Positions 35,778-45,107 of a stretch of DNA of 64,000 nt are shown one piece after another. Origin of the DNA: JAHCHG01 sp041394845 (GTDB taxonomy: Bacteria; Acidobacteriota; Blastocatellia; Pyrinomonadales; Pyrinomonadaceae); contig JAWKHL010000001.1 of the NCBI GenBank assembly GCA_041394845.1, positions 1,426,001 through 1,490,000 of the forward strand, given 5' to 3'. The stretch's first letter is position 1, and each line of letters starts with the position of its first letter. Both the position numbers and the translations under genes were made by a program. The notes below the pieces were generated by a model. That model was not told the DNA's origin and made no database searches. It was given only the letters and a program-made list of their open reading frames with translations.

Positions 35778-37859
35778 TTATTTTTGTTGGAGATCCGGTT
35801 CAAAAGTTTCCAAAATCGTCGCCAGATCATCATTGACCCCGACATCCTCTACCCCTTTGACATCCTCGGCCAGAGAAGTCGCCAGCAGGGTGATGATAAA
35901 ACCGCTTTTCATCCCCGGACGCTGAACCGGAAGCCACAAACGGCGGCCCCAGATCTTGAGCTTTCCGTCGCCCGACAAGCCCTGAAATTTTACCTCATAG
36001 GCCCTCCAGCGGCCGTTTTGAATTGTGGTTTCTCCCTTGAAAACAACCTGATAATCTCTCCAGAATATTTTTTTCAAGTCAATGTTGGATTTTTCAACCA
36101 AATCGTCAAAAATTTTAAGATCCCCGTCAAAAGTGCCTTGACTGTCGTAACGGGTGATCAAAAGTTGTTTGATTGGAAAGCCGTCCCGGGATTTTTTGGA
36201 AATATCAAGGAATTTGCCATCGGCTTTGTTCTCAACCCAACCTTTCGGGTAAAAGATTGAAAAACCCAGAAAATTTCGGGCCAGTTCGCCGCGCTGGTCG
36301 GATTTTTTATTTTTATAATAAACGGTGTCGGGCGGTTGGGGAACTTCTCGTACCGGGGGAGGAGCATCGCCCCGGGTCATTTTTTCCTTCGGAGCCCCGA
36401 TCTCCGGATCCGAACCGAGCGGTTGGACACCGGTTTCGGGTATCGGATTGTCGGCCCTGCTAAGTTGGGGGGCAAGATTTTCGTTTAACGGCTGATCGGA
36501 TTCTTTAACCCCGGCATTTGACCCCATCAATTTCATCAAACCGTAAATCCCCAGCCCTAAAATTATCAAACCGATGATTCCGGCCAGAATCGGCATATAC
36601 CAGCGATTTTCCTGCGGCGGGCGACTTTTCTCCAACTGCTTTTCCCAAACCGGATCGGAAGTGGCTTTTTCTCCGATCGTCTCGGGTGGCGGTGTAACCA
36701 TCTTCGGAACTTTGACGGCCGGTTTTTCCTCGATCCGCTCGTCGGCCTTTTGGGCAGTTAAATCCGAGGTCTGATCGCTTTCCTCCGAAGTTTCGGAAGG
36801 CTCTTTCGCCCGGTGCGGAAGTTCAAGTTCCTCTTTCTCCAAAACGGGTTCAGGCGAAACAACCGGTTCTTCAACCTCCGGCAACTTGATCTCTTCAAGC
36901 TCCAGTTCGATTTCCGGCAGGTTTTCGGGGGAAACAAAAGCATCGGCCGGATCTTCCAGATCGATTTCAAATTTTTTGCCCTTATCCCCAGGAATGGAAA
37001 CGTCCTCGATTTCATCCAATTCCAGTTCAAAACCGGAAACCGGAGCCGGAGGAGCGACTTTCGGTTCGGGCAAATCCAATTCAATTTCTCCCGCCCCCTC
37101 CGCCTTCAAATCAGTTTCCGCCAATCGGGCCGAAATCGCCTCAATCCGTTCCTCCCGAGTGAAACCGGGCACTTCAAGGGCGGGAATGTCTATCAGATTT
37201 TCAGACTCGATCGGGCCGATTTCCAACTCCGGAGAAACGGCTTCCGAAACCTCGCCCGGAACCTCTAACAGGGATTCACGCGCAAATTCTTTTTCATCGG
37301 GAAGATCAATCGGTTCAAGTAAATAATCCTCGGATGGGGTTTCGTCTTTCTCCGAGGAAAGATCAAAAATCTCGTCCGTTTCTCCCGAGGTTTTTTCCGG
37401 CAGTTCTGGGATCTCAAGCGGTTGAGCGGCTTTTTCGGCCCTGGCCTCGGCCCGTTTTTCGGGAATGTTTCCCGGGTCAATGATGCGGGCCAGCGGCAAA
37501 GGCTGAAATGAATCCTTTTCCGGTGCGCGCTCCTCCTTGGTTTTCAATTTCGGTTCTTCTTTCCGAGGAGCCGATTCTTGTTTTTCCCGGGGATTGAAAA
37601 ATTTGCTGGAGGTTGGCGGTTGAAAGGCCCGGACCCTTGATTGGCCTCCGCTTTTCCCGACCGACTCTTGTTCGGCGGAACGGCTTTTTTCCCTTCCGGA
37701 TTTGGCCACCGACTTTCCCAGAATGCTGGTAAAAACCCCGGCCGATTGATTTTGGGGATTGTCTGAGGATGAGAACGGCAAAAGACGGGTTCCCTCATTT
37801 GTGCAGAACCGCTGGGTTCCATCTTCATAGGTCGCCTGACATTTTGGACAAAAAAGCAT
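35778..37859 (-). CDS. Zinc-ribbon, low-complexity, transmembrane protein with PsbP-like C-terminus
   Basis: The 693-residue protein begins with a partial zinc ribbon (Cys4, Cys7, Cys19; CPKC then FCTNEG, missing a fourth Cys). A very long acidic Glu/Pro/Ser-rich disordered region follows (about 40-400), with repeated blocks ending in Glu-Leu-Glu. One transmembrane helix lies near 410-433. A C-terminal extracytoplasmic domain (about 530-690) resembles PsbP/DUF1795-type folds, with the opening GFSIFYPKGWVENK. The long acidic part could be phosphorylated by the cluster's kinase and read by the FHA protein; this is inference only. It is the third gene in the minus-strand block. Confidence 0.8.
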   Translation of the reverse strand: MLFCPKCQATYEDGTQRFCTNEGTRLLPFSSSDNPQNQSAGVFTSILGKSVAKSGREKSRSAEQESVGKSGGQSRVRAFQPPTSSKFFNPREKQESAPRKEEPKLKTKEERAPEKDSFQPLPLARIIDPGNIPEKRAEARAEKAAQPLEIPELPEKTSGETDEIFDLSSEKDETPSEDYLLEPIDLPDEKEFARESLLEVPGEVSEAVSPELEIGPIESENLIDIPALEVPGFTREERIEAISARLAETDLKAEGAGEIELDLPEPKVAPPAPVSGFELELDEIEDVSIPGDKGKKFEIDLEDPADAFVSPENLPEIELELEEIKLPEVEEPVVSPEPVLEKEELELPHRAKEPSETSEESDQTSDLTAQKADERIEEKPAVKVPKMVTPPPETIGEKATSDPVWEKQLEKSRPPQENRWYMPILAGIIGLIILGLGIYGLMKLMGSNAGVKESDQPLNENLAPQLSRADNPIPETGVQPLGSDPEIGAPKEKMTRGDAPPPVREVPQPPDTVYYKNKKSDQRGELARNFLGFSIFYPKGWVENKADGKFLDISKKSRDGFPIKQLLITRYDSQGTFDGDLKIFDDLVEKSNIDLKKIFWRDYQVVFKGETTIQNGRWRAYEVKFQGLSGDGKLKIWGRRLWLPVQRPGMKSGFIITLLATSLAEDVKGVEDVGVNDDLATILETFEPDLQQK

Positions 37860-37933
37860 CTTTTTTTTACTCCGAATTTTTTTATTTGTTAAACCAACCC
37901 CGAAAAAGCCGGCAGTTAAAAAACCCGCACCTT

Positions 37934-39301
37934 TTAATTGGCCCGGGCTTTGTTTATTTTTTCGTTCAAACCAACTTTTGTTTCATCGAGCCCCAGAGCC
38001 TTTTGATAAACCCGGATCGCCTCGGCTTTTTTTCCGGCCTCCAGATAACCGTCCCCGACCGCCTCAAAATCGTTGGCCAAACGTTTTTTCTCATTGGCCG
38101 TGACTATCTTGAGCGCTTCTCCCAAATAATTTTCGGCATTTTGGAAATTTCCCTGTCTCAAAAACAGCGAACCTAAAAGCGTATAAGAAACGAAGCTCTT
38201 GGGACTGACCTCGGCGCTTTTCTTCAAAACCTGTTCGGCTTCTTCAAAACTCCCGCGCGTCGTCAAAGCCCGCCCCAACAAGTAAAGGGCCGTCGGGTTT
38301 TTCGGGTCTTCCCTTAAAGCGCGTCGAAGCAGTTGCTCGGAATCCAGATACCTCTGTTGAGACTGCATGACATCCGCCACCAGGATCATCGTCGGAACAT
38401 CGACCGAAAATTTGATCGAATTGACGTAAGCCTGATTCGATTCGGCCGTTAACCCCTTGCGACGCAACAAACGTCCGAGATGGGCATGGGCCAGGGCGAA
38501 CGTCGGATCAAGCTGAACCGCTTTTTCATATTCGGTTTTGGTTTGGTCGGAAATATTCCCCTGAAGTTCCAGAGCCACGCCGAGTTGGTCGTGGGCGACA
38601 GCGTTGTTCGCATCCAGTTCGATTGCCCGCCGGGCAAGCCTTTCGGCCTCGGCGTATCTTTCGAGGAGATTGGTTCCGAGCAACGGCTGGGTCAGAACAA
38701 AGCTCAGGGCGATGTAAGCCTCCGGGCTGTCGGGATCGAGTTTGATGGCGCCCCGGTAGGCATTTTCGGCCTCCTCCCAACGCTGTTGATCGCTGTAAAG
38801 ATTTCCCAGACCGTAAATCGCCCGGAAATCCTCGGGTCTCAGGCTTTGAGCGCGAAGATAAGCCGTCTCGGCCCCCGGATAATTGCGGATGTTCCTTTCG
38901 TTGTTTCCCTCCTCGATCGCCTTTTCGAAAAATTCGTTGTAATCACCGGGGCTTTTTTCACCAACCGTGATGATCATCGTTTTTTGAGGACGAATGTCGA
39001 CGATTTTTTGAGGAGTCGGCTCCGAAACTTCCGCCTCGGCACTGTTCTCGGGAGTAGTCTTTTTATTGCGGGCGGTCGATTTTTTTCTGGAAGGAGTCGT
39101 TCGAGCCGAGCCTGATTTTTTTCCGGAGGTGGTCCGGCTTTTTCTGGGAGTCGCTTTTTTACTGCCCCCGGATTTTTTACTCGGGGATTTTTTGAGGAGA
39201 TCGGTTGAGCTTCCGAGATCCTGACCAAAGGTGAAGACGGGAAGCGCCAACAAACCGAGCAACAAACAACCGATTCGAAATTTGCGCGACAACCTGAACA
39301 T
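37934..39301 (-). CDS. Secreted TPR-repeat protein with basic N-terminal region
   Basis: The 455-residue protein has a signal peptide (about 1-26, ending FTFGQ). A strongly basic Lys/Ser/Thr/Arg-rich segment (about 35-90) follows, with histone-tail-like composition. Then come about eight TPR units (140-450), visible as the recurring Gly/Ala/Tyr pattern: AIYGLGNLY, AYIALSFVL, AHDQLGVAL, AHAHLGRLL, ALYLLGRAL, SYTLLGSLF. It probably scaffolds partners in the periplasm or at the outer membrane. It lies 26 bases after the kinase-SUMF1 gene and 74 bases before the zinc-ribbon gene, in one operon. Confidence 0.87.
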   Translation of the reverse strand: MFRLSRKFRIGCLLLGLLALPVFTFGQDLGSSTDLLKKSPSKKSGGSKKATPRKSRTTSGKKSGSARTTPSRKKSTARNKKTTPENSAEAEVSEPTPQKIVDIRPQKTMIITVGEKSPGDYNEFFEKAIEEGNNERNIRNYPGAETAYLRAQSLRPEDFRAIYGLGNLYSDQQRWEEAENAYRGAIKLDPDSPEAYIALSFVLTQPLLGTNLLERYAEAERLARRAIELDANNAVAHDQLGVALELQGNISDQTKTEYEKAVQLDPTFALAHAHLGRLLRRKGLTAESNQAYVNSIKFSVDVPTMILVADVMQSQQRYLDSEQLLRRALREDPKNPTALYLLGRALTTRGSFEEAEQVLKKSAEVSPKSFVSYTLLGSLFLRQGNFQNAENYLGEALKIVTANEKKRLANDFEAVGDGYLEAGKKAEAIRVYQKALGLDETKVGLNEKINKARAN

Positions 39302-39327
39302 ATTAAAAACTCCTTTTCAAATCAAAA

Positions 39328-41604
39328 CTACTTGGTGTAAACCAACCGAAACCCGATCCCTTTATTTGCTTCACTTTCCAGAACATCGGCGCGCAAGGTG
39401 GAGGTAATTGCAAAGGGGCCCTCGGTTTGAGATGATGCGTCGCCTCCGCGAACCATATAACTCTTTTCCTTTGTTTCCTTGACGACGCCCGGGCTTCCCG
39501 GATACAACCAGGCCTCCGAAGAGGTCCATTCGTAAACGTTTCCGATCAAATCCTGAACGCCCCAGATGTTGTCGCCCTTTTTCGACCCGACGGCCAGTTG
39601 ATTGCCGTTTTCCCGGTCGATAACCGCCATTCCCTCCTCAAATTTATCTCCCCAGGGATAAAGATTATCCCGACTTCCGTTGCGGGCGGCGTATTCCCAT
39701 TCCTTTTCGGTCGGCAAACGCCATTCGAGGTTATCCCTTTTTGCCCGCCATTGGGCAAAAGCCTCGGCATCTTTATGAGAAACGAAATTCACCGGGTACA
39801 TTTCCTTTCCGGGCACCGGCTTGCCATTGACGAAATGAGCCGGGGCCTGATAACCGGTTTCGGCTATGAACTGGTAATACTCGGCATTGGTAACCTCGGT
39901 CTTATCCATAAAAAAGGTTTCGACGGTCTCGGGATGCTCGGGCTTTTCATTATCACGGCCCCGATTGTTCCCCATCGTAAAAGTACCGCCCGGAATCTCC
40001 TCCCTCTCGTTTTTATACGGGGTCGGAGTCGGCGAAGGGGTTTTCGCTTGAGTCGGGACCGGAGTCGCCGAACCGATCCATCCCATCATATACGCACCGC
40101 TTATACTGATAATACCCAGTGTTAATAACCCGAAAATTCCAATAATTGATAAAATAAAGGGCGAAAAAAATGGTGGCCGGGGCGGTTGGGAATCAACATA
40201 AATTCCCGGTTCCTCATCGGTTTTCAGGTTCGTCTGCTGGGTCTGGTTGGGAAAATTCTGGCTGTTTTGCATTTGCCCGGAATTTTGATAGTTCTGGGTT
40301 TCCCCCAGATTCTTCGGGGTGTTCTGCAAAGAATGCCGAAAAGACGGAACGGTTTCTCTGGCCGGCATCGGAATCGCTCCGGTGTCCTCTTTTAGTTGAG
40401 CCACCAGTTCTTTCGGATTCCCGTCGCTCTCGAACTCATTTTCCCAATCGAGAAAGCCTTCCCGCGTCACCCGGATATGATGCCTCCCGGTTCTTAACCC
40501 CTCCAGCATCAGCCAGCCGTCCTCGCGGCTTTCACCTGCCGGGATGTTGTCAATAAACACCTTCGATTGCGGCGGGATGGTTAAAACCTGCAAATAAGAA
40601 CCCGTATCGGGAATCGGGTTTTGAGTGTTGATCAGGGTTTTTTGGGAATCCTGTTCCTGCTCATCGCTTTTAATTGCGGCCGTCAGCTCCTCGATGAATT
40701 GCTCAACCGTCGGCGTCCGATCCCTGCGGTTTTTGGCCAGTGCATGGCGAACCGCCTGTTCCAATTGGGGTTTGATGAAAACCCCCATTTCGGCGAAGGT
40801 CGGGGGAAGATCCGAAACGTGTTTTTTCATGATGGCCGGAATGGAATTTCCCTTAAACGGCACGTCTCCGGCCAGCATCTGAAAAAACATGATCCCGAGC
40901 GAATAAATATCGGAGGTCGCATCCGGTTCTTCATCGGCCCACTGTTCGGGCGCCATATAAAAAGGCGACCCCATCAAACCGGTCGTTTGCGCCTGAATGA
41001 ATGACCCGAGCAACTCACCGGATTTGATTTTGGCCAAACCGAAATCGAGAATTTTCACCGCTTCCGACATCGAGTGTTTATCATTTTGGATCATGATATT
41101 GAGCGGTTTTAAGTCGCGGTGAACGATCCCCTGCTTGTGAGCGACACCGATTCCCCTGGCAATGGCCGTCATCAGTTCGAGAGCCTTTTCGGGAGAGAGC
41201 GTTTTTTCCCTTTCCAGCAGATCATGCAAAGATTCCCCTTCGACGTATTCCATCACCAGAAAGGGCATGGTTCCCTGTGCCACCCCGTAATCGGAAACGC
41301 CGACCACATTTTGATGACGAATGGCGGCGGCCGCGAGAGCCTCCTGGCGAAACCGCTGGACTAATTGGGGATCGTTTCCGACCAGATCCGGAAGAATGAT
41401 CTTGATGGCGTGAAGGGTTTTCAGATATGCGTGACGACCTTTGTAAACAACCCCCATGCCGCCTTGGCCGAGGCGGCATTCCAGATGATATTTTCCCTCA
41501 AGCACCGGCTCACCGCTGATCGAATGAAAGGTGGGCATCCCGTCATTTGGGCAAGTATTGACGTCATCGGTAAAACAATTCTTACAAAGTTGGCACTCTT
41601 TCAT
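39328..41604 (-). CDS. Ser/Thr kinase fused to PEGA, TM and SUMF1 (sulfatase-modifying factor) domains
   Basis: The 758-residue protein has an N-terminal Cys cluster (Cys4, 7, 10, 18) and a kinase domain (about 38-320): Gly loop GQGGMG (46-51), Lys68, HRDLKP (Asp164), DFG (187-189). A PEGA domain (about 344-400) and a Pro/Gln/Asn-rich linker follow. One TM helix lies near 480-512, and a SUMF1/FGE-like domain (about 537-757) is extracytoplasmic. The kinase is intact. The SUMF1 part has the family marks GGTFTMG, LPTEKEWEYAARNG and RGGDAS, but lacks the paired active-site Cys of true formylglycine-generating enzyme, so it is more likely a binding domain. It heads the minus-strand block with TPR, zinc-ribbon and FHA-ABC genes. 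Confidence 0.93.
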   Translation of the reverse strand: MKECQLCKNCFTDDVNTCPNDGMPTFHSISGEPVLEGKYHLECRLGQGGMGVVYKGRHAYLKTLHAIKIILPDLVGNDPQLVQRFRQEALAAAAIRHQNVVGVSDYGVAQGTMPFLVMEYVEGESLHDLLEREKTLSPEKALELMTAIARGIGVAHKQGIVHRDLKPLNIMIQNDKHSMSEAVKILDFGLAKIKSGELLGSFIQAQTTGLMGSPFYMAPEQWADEEPDATSDIYSLGIMFFQMLAGDVPFKGNSIPAIMKKHVSDLPPTFAEMGVFIKPQLEQAVRHALAKNRRDRTPTVEQFIEELTAAIKSDEQEQDSQKTLINTQNPIPDTGSYLQVLTIPPQSKVFIDNIPAGESREDGWLMLEGLRTGRHHIRVTREGFLDWENEFESDGNPKELVAQLKEDTGAIPMPARETVPSFRHSLQNTPKNLGETQNYQNSGQMQNSQNFPNQTQQTNLKTDEEPGIYVDSQPPRPPFFSPFILSIIGIFGLLTLGIISISGAYMMGWIGSATPVPTQAKTPSPTPTPYKNEREEIPGGTFTMGNNRGRDNEKPEHPETVETFFMDKTEVTNAEYYQFIAETGYQAPAHFVNGKPVPGKEMYPVNFVSHKDAEAFAQWRAKRDNLEWRLPTEKEWEYAARNGSRDNLYPWGDKFEEGMAVIDRENGNQLAVGSKKGDNIWGVQDLIGNVYEWTSSEAWLYPGSPGVVKETKEKSYMVRGGDASSQTEGPFAITSTLRADVLESEANKGIGFRLVYTK

Positions 41605-41813
41605 GGTTGTTTACGGGATTCATTTGATTTTGTTTAAACGAAAATTCTCCGGTTTTCGTTTCGACAAAGGGTTCAAATAAAAGACTTTTATTTTAACACA
41701 TATAATATTAATTGTATTGGGTTTTACAATCAAGGCTTTTGCTTTCAAGGATCAAAAAACAGCCCCGCCAAAAAATTTCGGCTGGATCGTTCAAACCCGA
41801 AATCTTGCTTTTC

Positions 41814-41846
41814 TGCCGACGGAGTCACCCTCAAACTCCGTCGGCA
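41814..41846 (-). terminator. Strong hairpin downstream of leuS
   Basis: TGCCGACGGAGT (41814-41825) pairs perfectly with 41835-41846 (12 bp, loop 9). It is 35 bases after the leuS stop on the minus strand. No T-run follows, so it may protect the 3' end or act as a weak terminator. Confidence 0.5.
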
Positions 41847-41881
41847 AATGTTGGAAAACCGGGCCGCTTTAATCAAACTCC

Positions 41882-44512
41882 CTATTTAATGACGACGTTA
41901 ACCAACCTTTTTGGCACAACAATGACTTTGACGATCTGTTTGCCATCGGTGTATTCCCGGATTTTTTCATCGGCCAACGCCAATTCCTCAAGTTCCCCGT
42001 TGGTTGCATCCGGCGAAGCCTTGACTCGGGATCGTAATTTTCCGTTGACCTGAACCGGGATCTCCAGTTCGTCCGCCCGCGCCCAATCAGGGTCGGCCAC
42101 CGGAAAACGGGCATTGGAAGTCAGGATTCCCTCTTCGCTTCCGGTCAGAATTTCCCACAATTCCTCACAAATATGCGGTGCGTACGGGGTCAGCATCAAA
42201 ATCAGACTTTCGACCGCCTCACGAACGGCGAACAGATCGCCGGTTTCCGCCTCCGACGGCTCGATCTTAAAATCACCCATCGCATTCGAGAGTTCCATCA
42301 GTCCGGCGACCGGCGTGTTGAACTGTCCGCTTTCGAAATTCTCGGTGATCCTTTTGATCGTTTGATGGGTTTTCTGCCTCAATTTTCTGGCACCTTCGGA
42401 AAATTCATCGGGTTCCGAGGAAGGGGCGTTTTGCAAATGTTCGTGCCAACGGTAAAAGTACCGGTAAACCCTCTGCAAAAACCGGACTGCCCCATCGATC
42501 CCGGTTTCCATCCAAACCAGTTCATTCTCCACCGGAGCGGCGAACAAAGCGAAGATCCTGACGGCATCGGCACCGTATTCCAAAACCATATCGTCCGGAT
42601 CAACTCCGTTGAATTTGGATTTGGACATTTTTTCGACCGCCACCTTGATCGGCGAATTATCGCTTTTCAAATTGGCTTTTGTGATCTTTCCTTTTTCGTC
42701 GCGCTCGATCCTGACCTCGTCCTGCGGGACATAACCGGCGTGTTCTTCGCTGTAGTAAGACTCTCCGACGACCATCCCCTGGGTGAGCAGATTTTTTACC
42801 GGCTCGTCGAACTTCACCAACCCCATATCGCGCATGACTTTTGTCCAGAAACGGGTGTACAACAAATGCATCACGGCGTGATCGACCCCGCCGATATATT
42901 GTTCGACCGGCGTCCAGTAACCCGCCACTTCCGGATCGAAAGGCATCATCCGGTTATCCGGGTCGAGGTAGCGGAAATAGTACCAGGCTGAATCGACAAA
43001 AGTGTCCATGGTGTCGGTCTCACGTTGGCCCGCGCCTCCGCATTGAGGGCACGGCGCGTTGACGAAATCCGGAACTTTTGCCAAAGGCGATTCCCCGACC
43101 CCTGTAAAAGGTGCGCTTTCGGGCAATTCCACCGGCAATTCCTCAAAAGGAACGGGAACCGCCCCGCAAGTCTCGCAATAGATGATCGGGATCGGAGCCC
43201 CCCAGAATCTCTGACGGGAAATCCCCCAGTCGCGCAAACGGTAGGTAACGGCCGAGTCTCCGAAATCGTGTTTTTCCGCAAATTGGGCCATTTCGCGCTT
43301 GGCATCCCGGCTTTTTTTCCCGTTCCAGTAATCGGAATGAACCAGAATTCCCTCTTCGGTAAACGCCTCCTCCAGAGCCAGAGCCTGCATTTGCTGGTGT
43401 TCATGAACCAGATGCGGTTCGCTGATCACCTGCCGGATCGGCAAACCGAATTTTTTGGCGAATTCAAAATCCCGCTCGTCGTGTGCCGGAACGCTCATAA
43501 CGGCGCCGGTTCCGTAATCGATCATGACGTAATTTCCGACCCAAACCGGCAACTCCTCCGAACTGAAAGGGTTGACCGCCTTTAACCCGGTATCGACCCC
43601 GTCCTTGGCAATCTCTTCGCCGTAATCCGTCGGTTGGGCCTGTTCCATTTGGATCTCTTGGATCCGGGCGATAACCTCCGGGGCAAGGTCATCCAGATTA
43701 TTCTCAATAACCGGATGTTCGGGCGCGACGACGATGGCGTTGGCCCCGTAGATGGTGTCGATCCGGGTGGTGAACACCCGAACCTTTTGGTCGGTGTGGG
43801 TTACGGCGAAATCGATAAATGCGCCTTCACTGCGACCGATCCAGTTCTTTTGCATGGTCAGAACCCTTTCCGGCCAGCCGCCTTCGATCTGGTTCATCCC
43901 TCCCAACAGTTCTTCGGCGTAGTCGGTGATCCTCAGAAACCATTGTTGCCGGGTCTGCTTTTCCACCCTCGTTCCGCACCTCCAGCAGACTCCCCCGGAG
44001 GCCTGTTCATTGGACAGCGTCGTTTCGCATTTCGGACACCAATTGACCTGTGAATCCTTGCGGTACGCCAGCCCCATTTCCAGCATTTTCAGGAAGAACC
44101 ACTGGTCAAACTTGTAAAATTCCGGACGGTGGGCCGCAATTTCCCGGCTCCAGTCATAACTGATCCCCAACCGCCGTAACTGCTCGCGCATCTGGTTGAT
44201 ATTGTCCTCGGTCCAATCCCTCGGGTTGACCCCTTTTTGAATGGCGGCCTGTTCGGCGGGTTGTCCGAAGGAATCCCAGCCGATCGGATGAAGAACGTTC
44301 AAACCCTGCAAACGCTTGTACCAACTCAAAGCGTCCCCGATCGAATAATTGCGAACATGCCCCATGTGCAAACGCCCCGACGGATAGGGCAACATTTCCA
44401 GACAATAGAATTTTTCTTTTGTTTGGTCGATGCGGGTTTCAAAAATCCCTTTTGCGGCCCAGCGATTTTGCCATTTTTTTTCAATTTTTTGTGCTGAATA
44501 TTTCTCTTCCAT
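41882..44512 (-). CDS. leuS: Leucyl-tRNA synthetase
   Basis: The 876-residue class I synthetase charges tRNA-Leu. The HIGH motif appears as HMGH (49-52) in PYPSGRLHMGHVRNY, and KMSKS is at about 628-632 in EKMSKSKFNG. The CP1 editing region is present (about 220-430; MSVPAHDERDFEFA). Zinc-finger-like Cys pairs are seen at CPKCET (about 160) and CPQCGG (about 490). The length fits bacterial LeuRS. No T-box-like leader is seen upstream. The gene is monocistronic. Confidence 0.97.
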   Translation of the reverse strand: MEEKYSAQKIEKKWQNRWAAKGIFETRIDQTKEKFYCLEMLPYPSGRLHMGHVRNYSIGDALSWYKRLQGLNVLHPIGWDSFGQPAEQAAIQKGVNPRDWTEDNINQMREQLRRLGISYDWSREIAAHRPEFYKFDQWFFLKMLEMGLAYRKDSQVNWCPKCETTLSNEQASGGVCWRCGTRVEKQTRQQWFLRITDYAEELLGGMNQIEGGWPERVLTMQKNWIGRSEGAFIDFAVTHTDQKVRVFTTRIDTIYGANAIVVAPEHPVIENNLDDLAPEVIARIQEIQMEQAQPTDYGEEIAKDGVDTGLKAVNPFSSEELPVWVGNYVMIDYGTGAVMSVPAHDERDFEFAKKFGLPIRQVISEPHLVHEHQQMQALALEEAFTEEGILVHSDYWNGKKSRDAKREMAQFAEKHDFGDSAVTYRLRDWGISRQRFWGAPIPIIYCETCGAVPVPFEELPVELPESAPFTGVGESPLAKVPDFVNAPCPQCGGAGQRETDTMDTFVDSAWYYFRYLDPDNRMMPFDPEVAGYWTPVEQYIGGVDHAVMHLLYTRFWTKVMRDMGLVKFDEPVKNLLTQGMVVGESYYSEEHAGYVPQDEVRIERDEKGKITKANLKSDNSPIKVAVEKMSKSKFNGVDPDDMVLEYGADAVRIFALFAAPVENELVWMETGIDGAVRFLQRVYRYFYRWHEHLQNAPSSEPDEFSEGARKLRQKTHQTIKRITENFESGQFNTPVAGLMELSNAMGDFKIEPSEAETGDLFAVREAVESLILMLTPYAPHICEELWEILTGSEEGILTSNARFPVADPDWARADELEIPVQVNGKLRSRVKASPDATNGELEELALADEKIREYTDGKQIVKVIVVPKRLVNVVIK

Positions 44513-44616
44513 TTTCTCACCGGATAATTTAATTCAATAAAAAATAAAGTTTAGTGAAAATCTTTGGTTTTCACAAAAGCGACAAGATTATTAAAATTTG
44601 GATTGTATTTTCGAAA

Positions 44617-44670
44617 TGGTAGGCGCCACCCGCGTCGAACGAGATCTTCAACGAGTGGCTATCTAAGAAG
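44617..44670 (-). pseudogene. tRNA-like 3' fragment (T arm, acceptor 3' strand, CCA)
   Basis: Read on the minus strand, the sequence ends GGCGCCT-A-CCA. It is preceded by a T arm of canonical geometry, TCTCG-TTCGACG-CGGGT, four of five pairs formed, with the conserved T54, T55, C56, A58 and C61. No matching 5' acceptor AGGCGCC is found within 100 bases, and the anticodon arm is degenerate. It looks like a tRNA remnant or an attachment-site relic, not a functional tRNA. Confidence 0.3.
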
Positions 44671-45003
44671 AAGTGAATTGTATCCACTTAATAAAATCAT
44701 AGGTCGATTTTATTGATAAAGGTTCTTTTTGTCCAGTTTTATTTGAAACGGTCTTTTCCTGCCGCTCATTTTTTTCACCAGAAACCCGGCATAGAGGGGC
44801 TTGTGTAAATTCTTCTGGGGAAAAAAATTCAGATTTCAGATTCAGAAACTAAGGATCTTAAACCAAATCGATTTGATATTCGCGACTTGAAATCTGAAAT
44901 CCCGAAACTTGAAAAAAACCCGGGGTAATTATTGCCACAACTCAAATTTTTGTGGTATTTTGGATGTTGCAAAAACATTAAATGTTTCAGGAGAAAATAC
45001 CGG

Positions 45004-45020
45004 ATTAACGCTGTATTTAT
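45004..45020 (+). promoter_or_regulatory. Possible fourth response-regulator box
   Basis: ATTAAC (45004-45009) and ATTTAT (45015-45020) keep the 11-bp spacing and most bases of the 7171 copy (TTAA, CTGTATTTAT). It lies 88 bases before the small gene at 45108. It is weaker and distant from the other copies. Confidence 0.3.
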
Positions 45021-45107
45021 GAAAAAACCCCGATCTCGGACAGTCGGACCTTGAGCTGAAAAGTTTTCCCGATTTGACTGTCTGCCCAAAACTAAGGAGG
45101 AAGGAAG

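Larger units (their letters stand above)
44513..45107. other. Large intergenic region between leuS and the HEAT operon
   Basis: This is the longest gene-free stretch. It holds a tRNA-like 3' fragment (44617-44670, minus strand) and an AT-rich imperfect palindrome around 44829-44915 (TTCAGATTTCAG facing CTGAAATCTGAA). A TTGCCA (44932-44937) sits 18 bases before TATTTT (44956-44961), a possible promoter for the downstream operon. A fourth direct-repeat box candidate is at 45004-45020. I find no coding frame. It could be a former insertion site. Confidence 0.4.

Noticed and set aside
44829..44915. AT-rich palindrome as an insertion sequence end
   Set aside because: It is imperfect, has no transposase or target duplication nearby, and may be simple-sequence noise.
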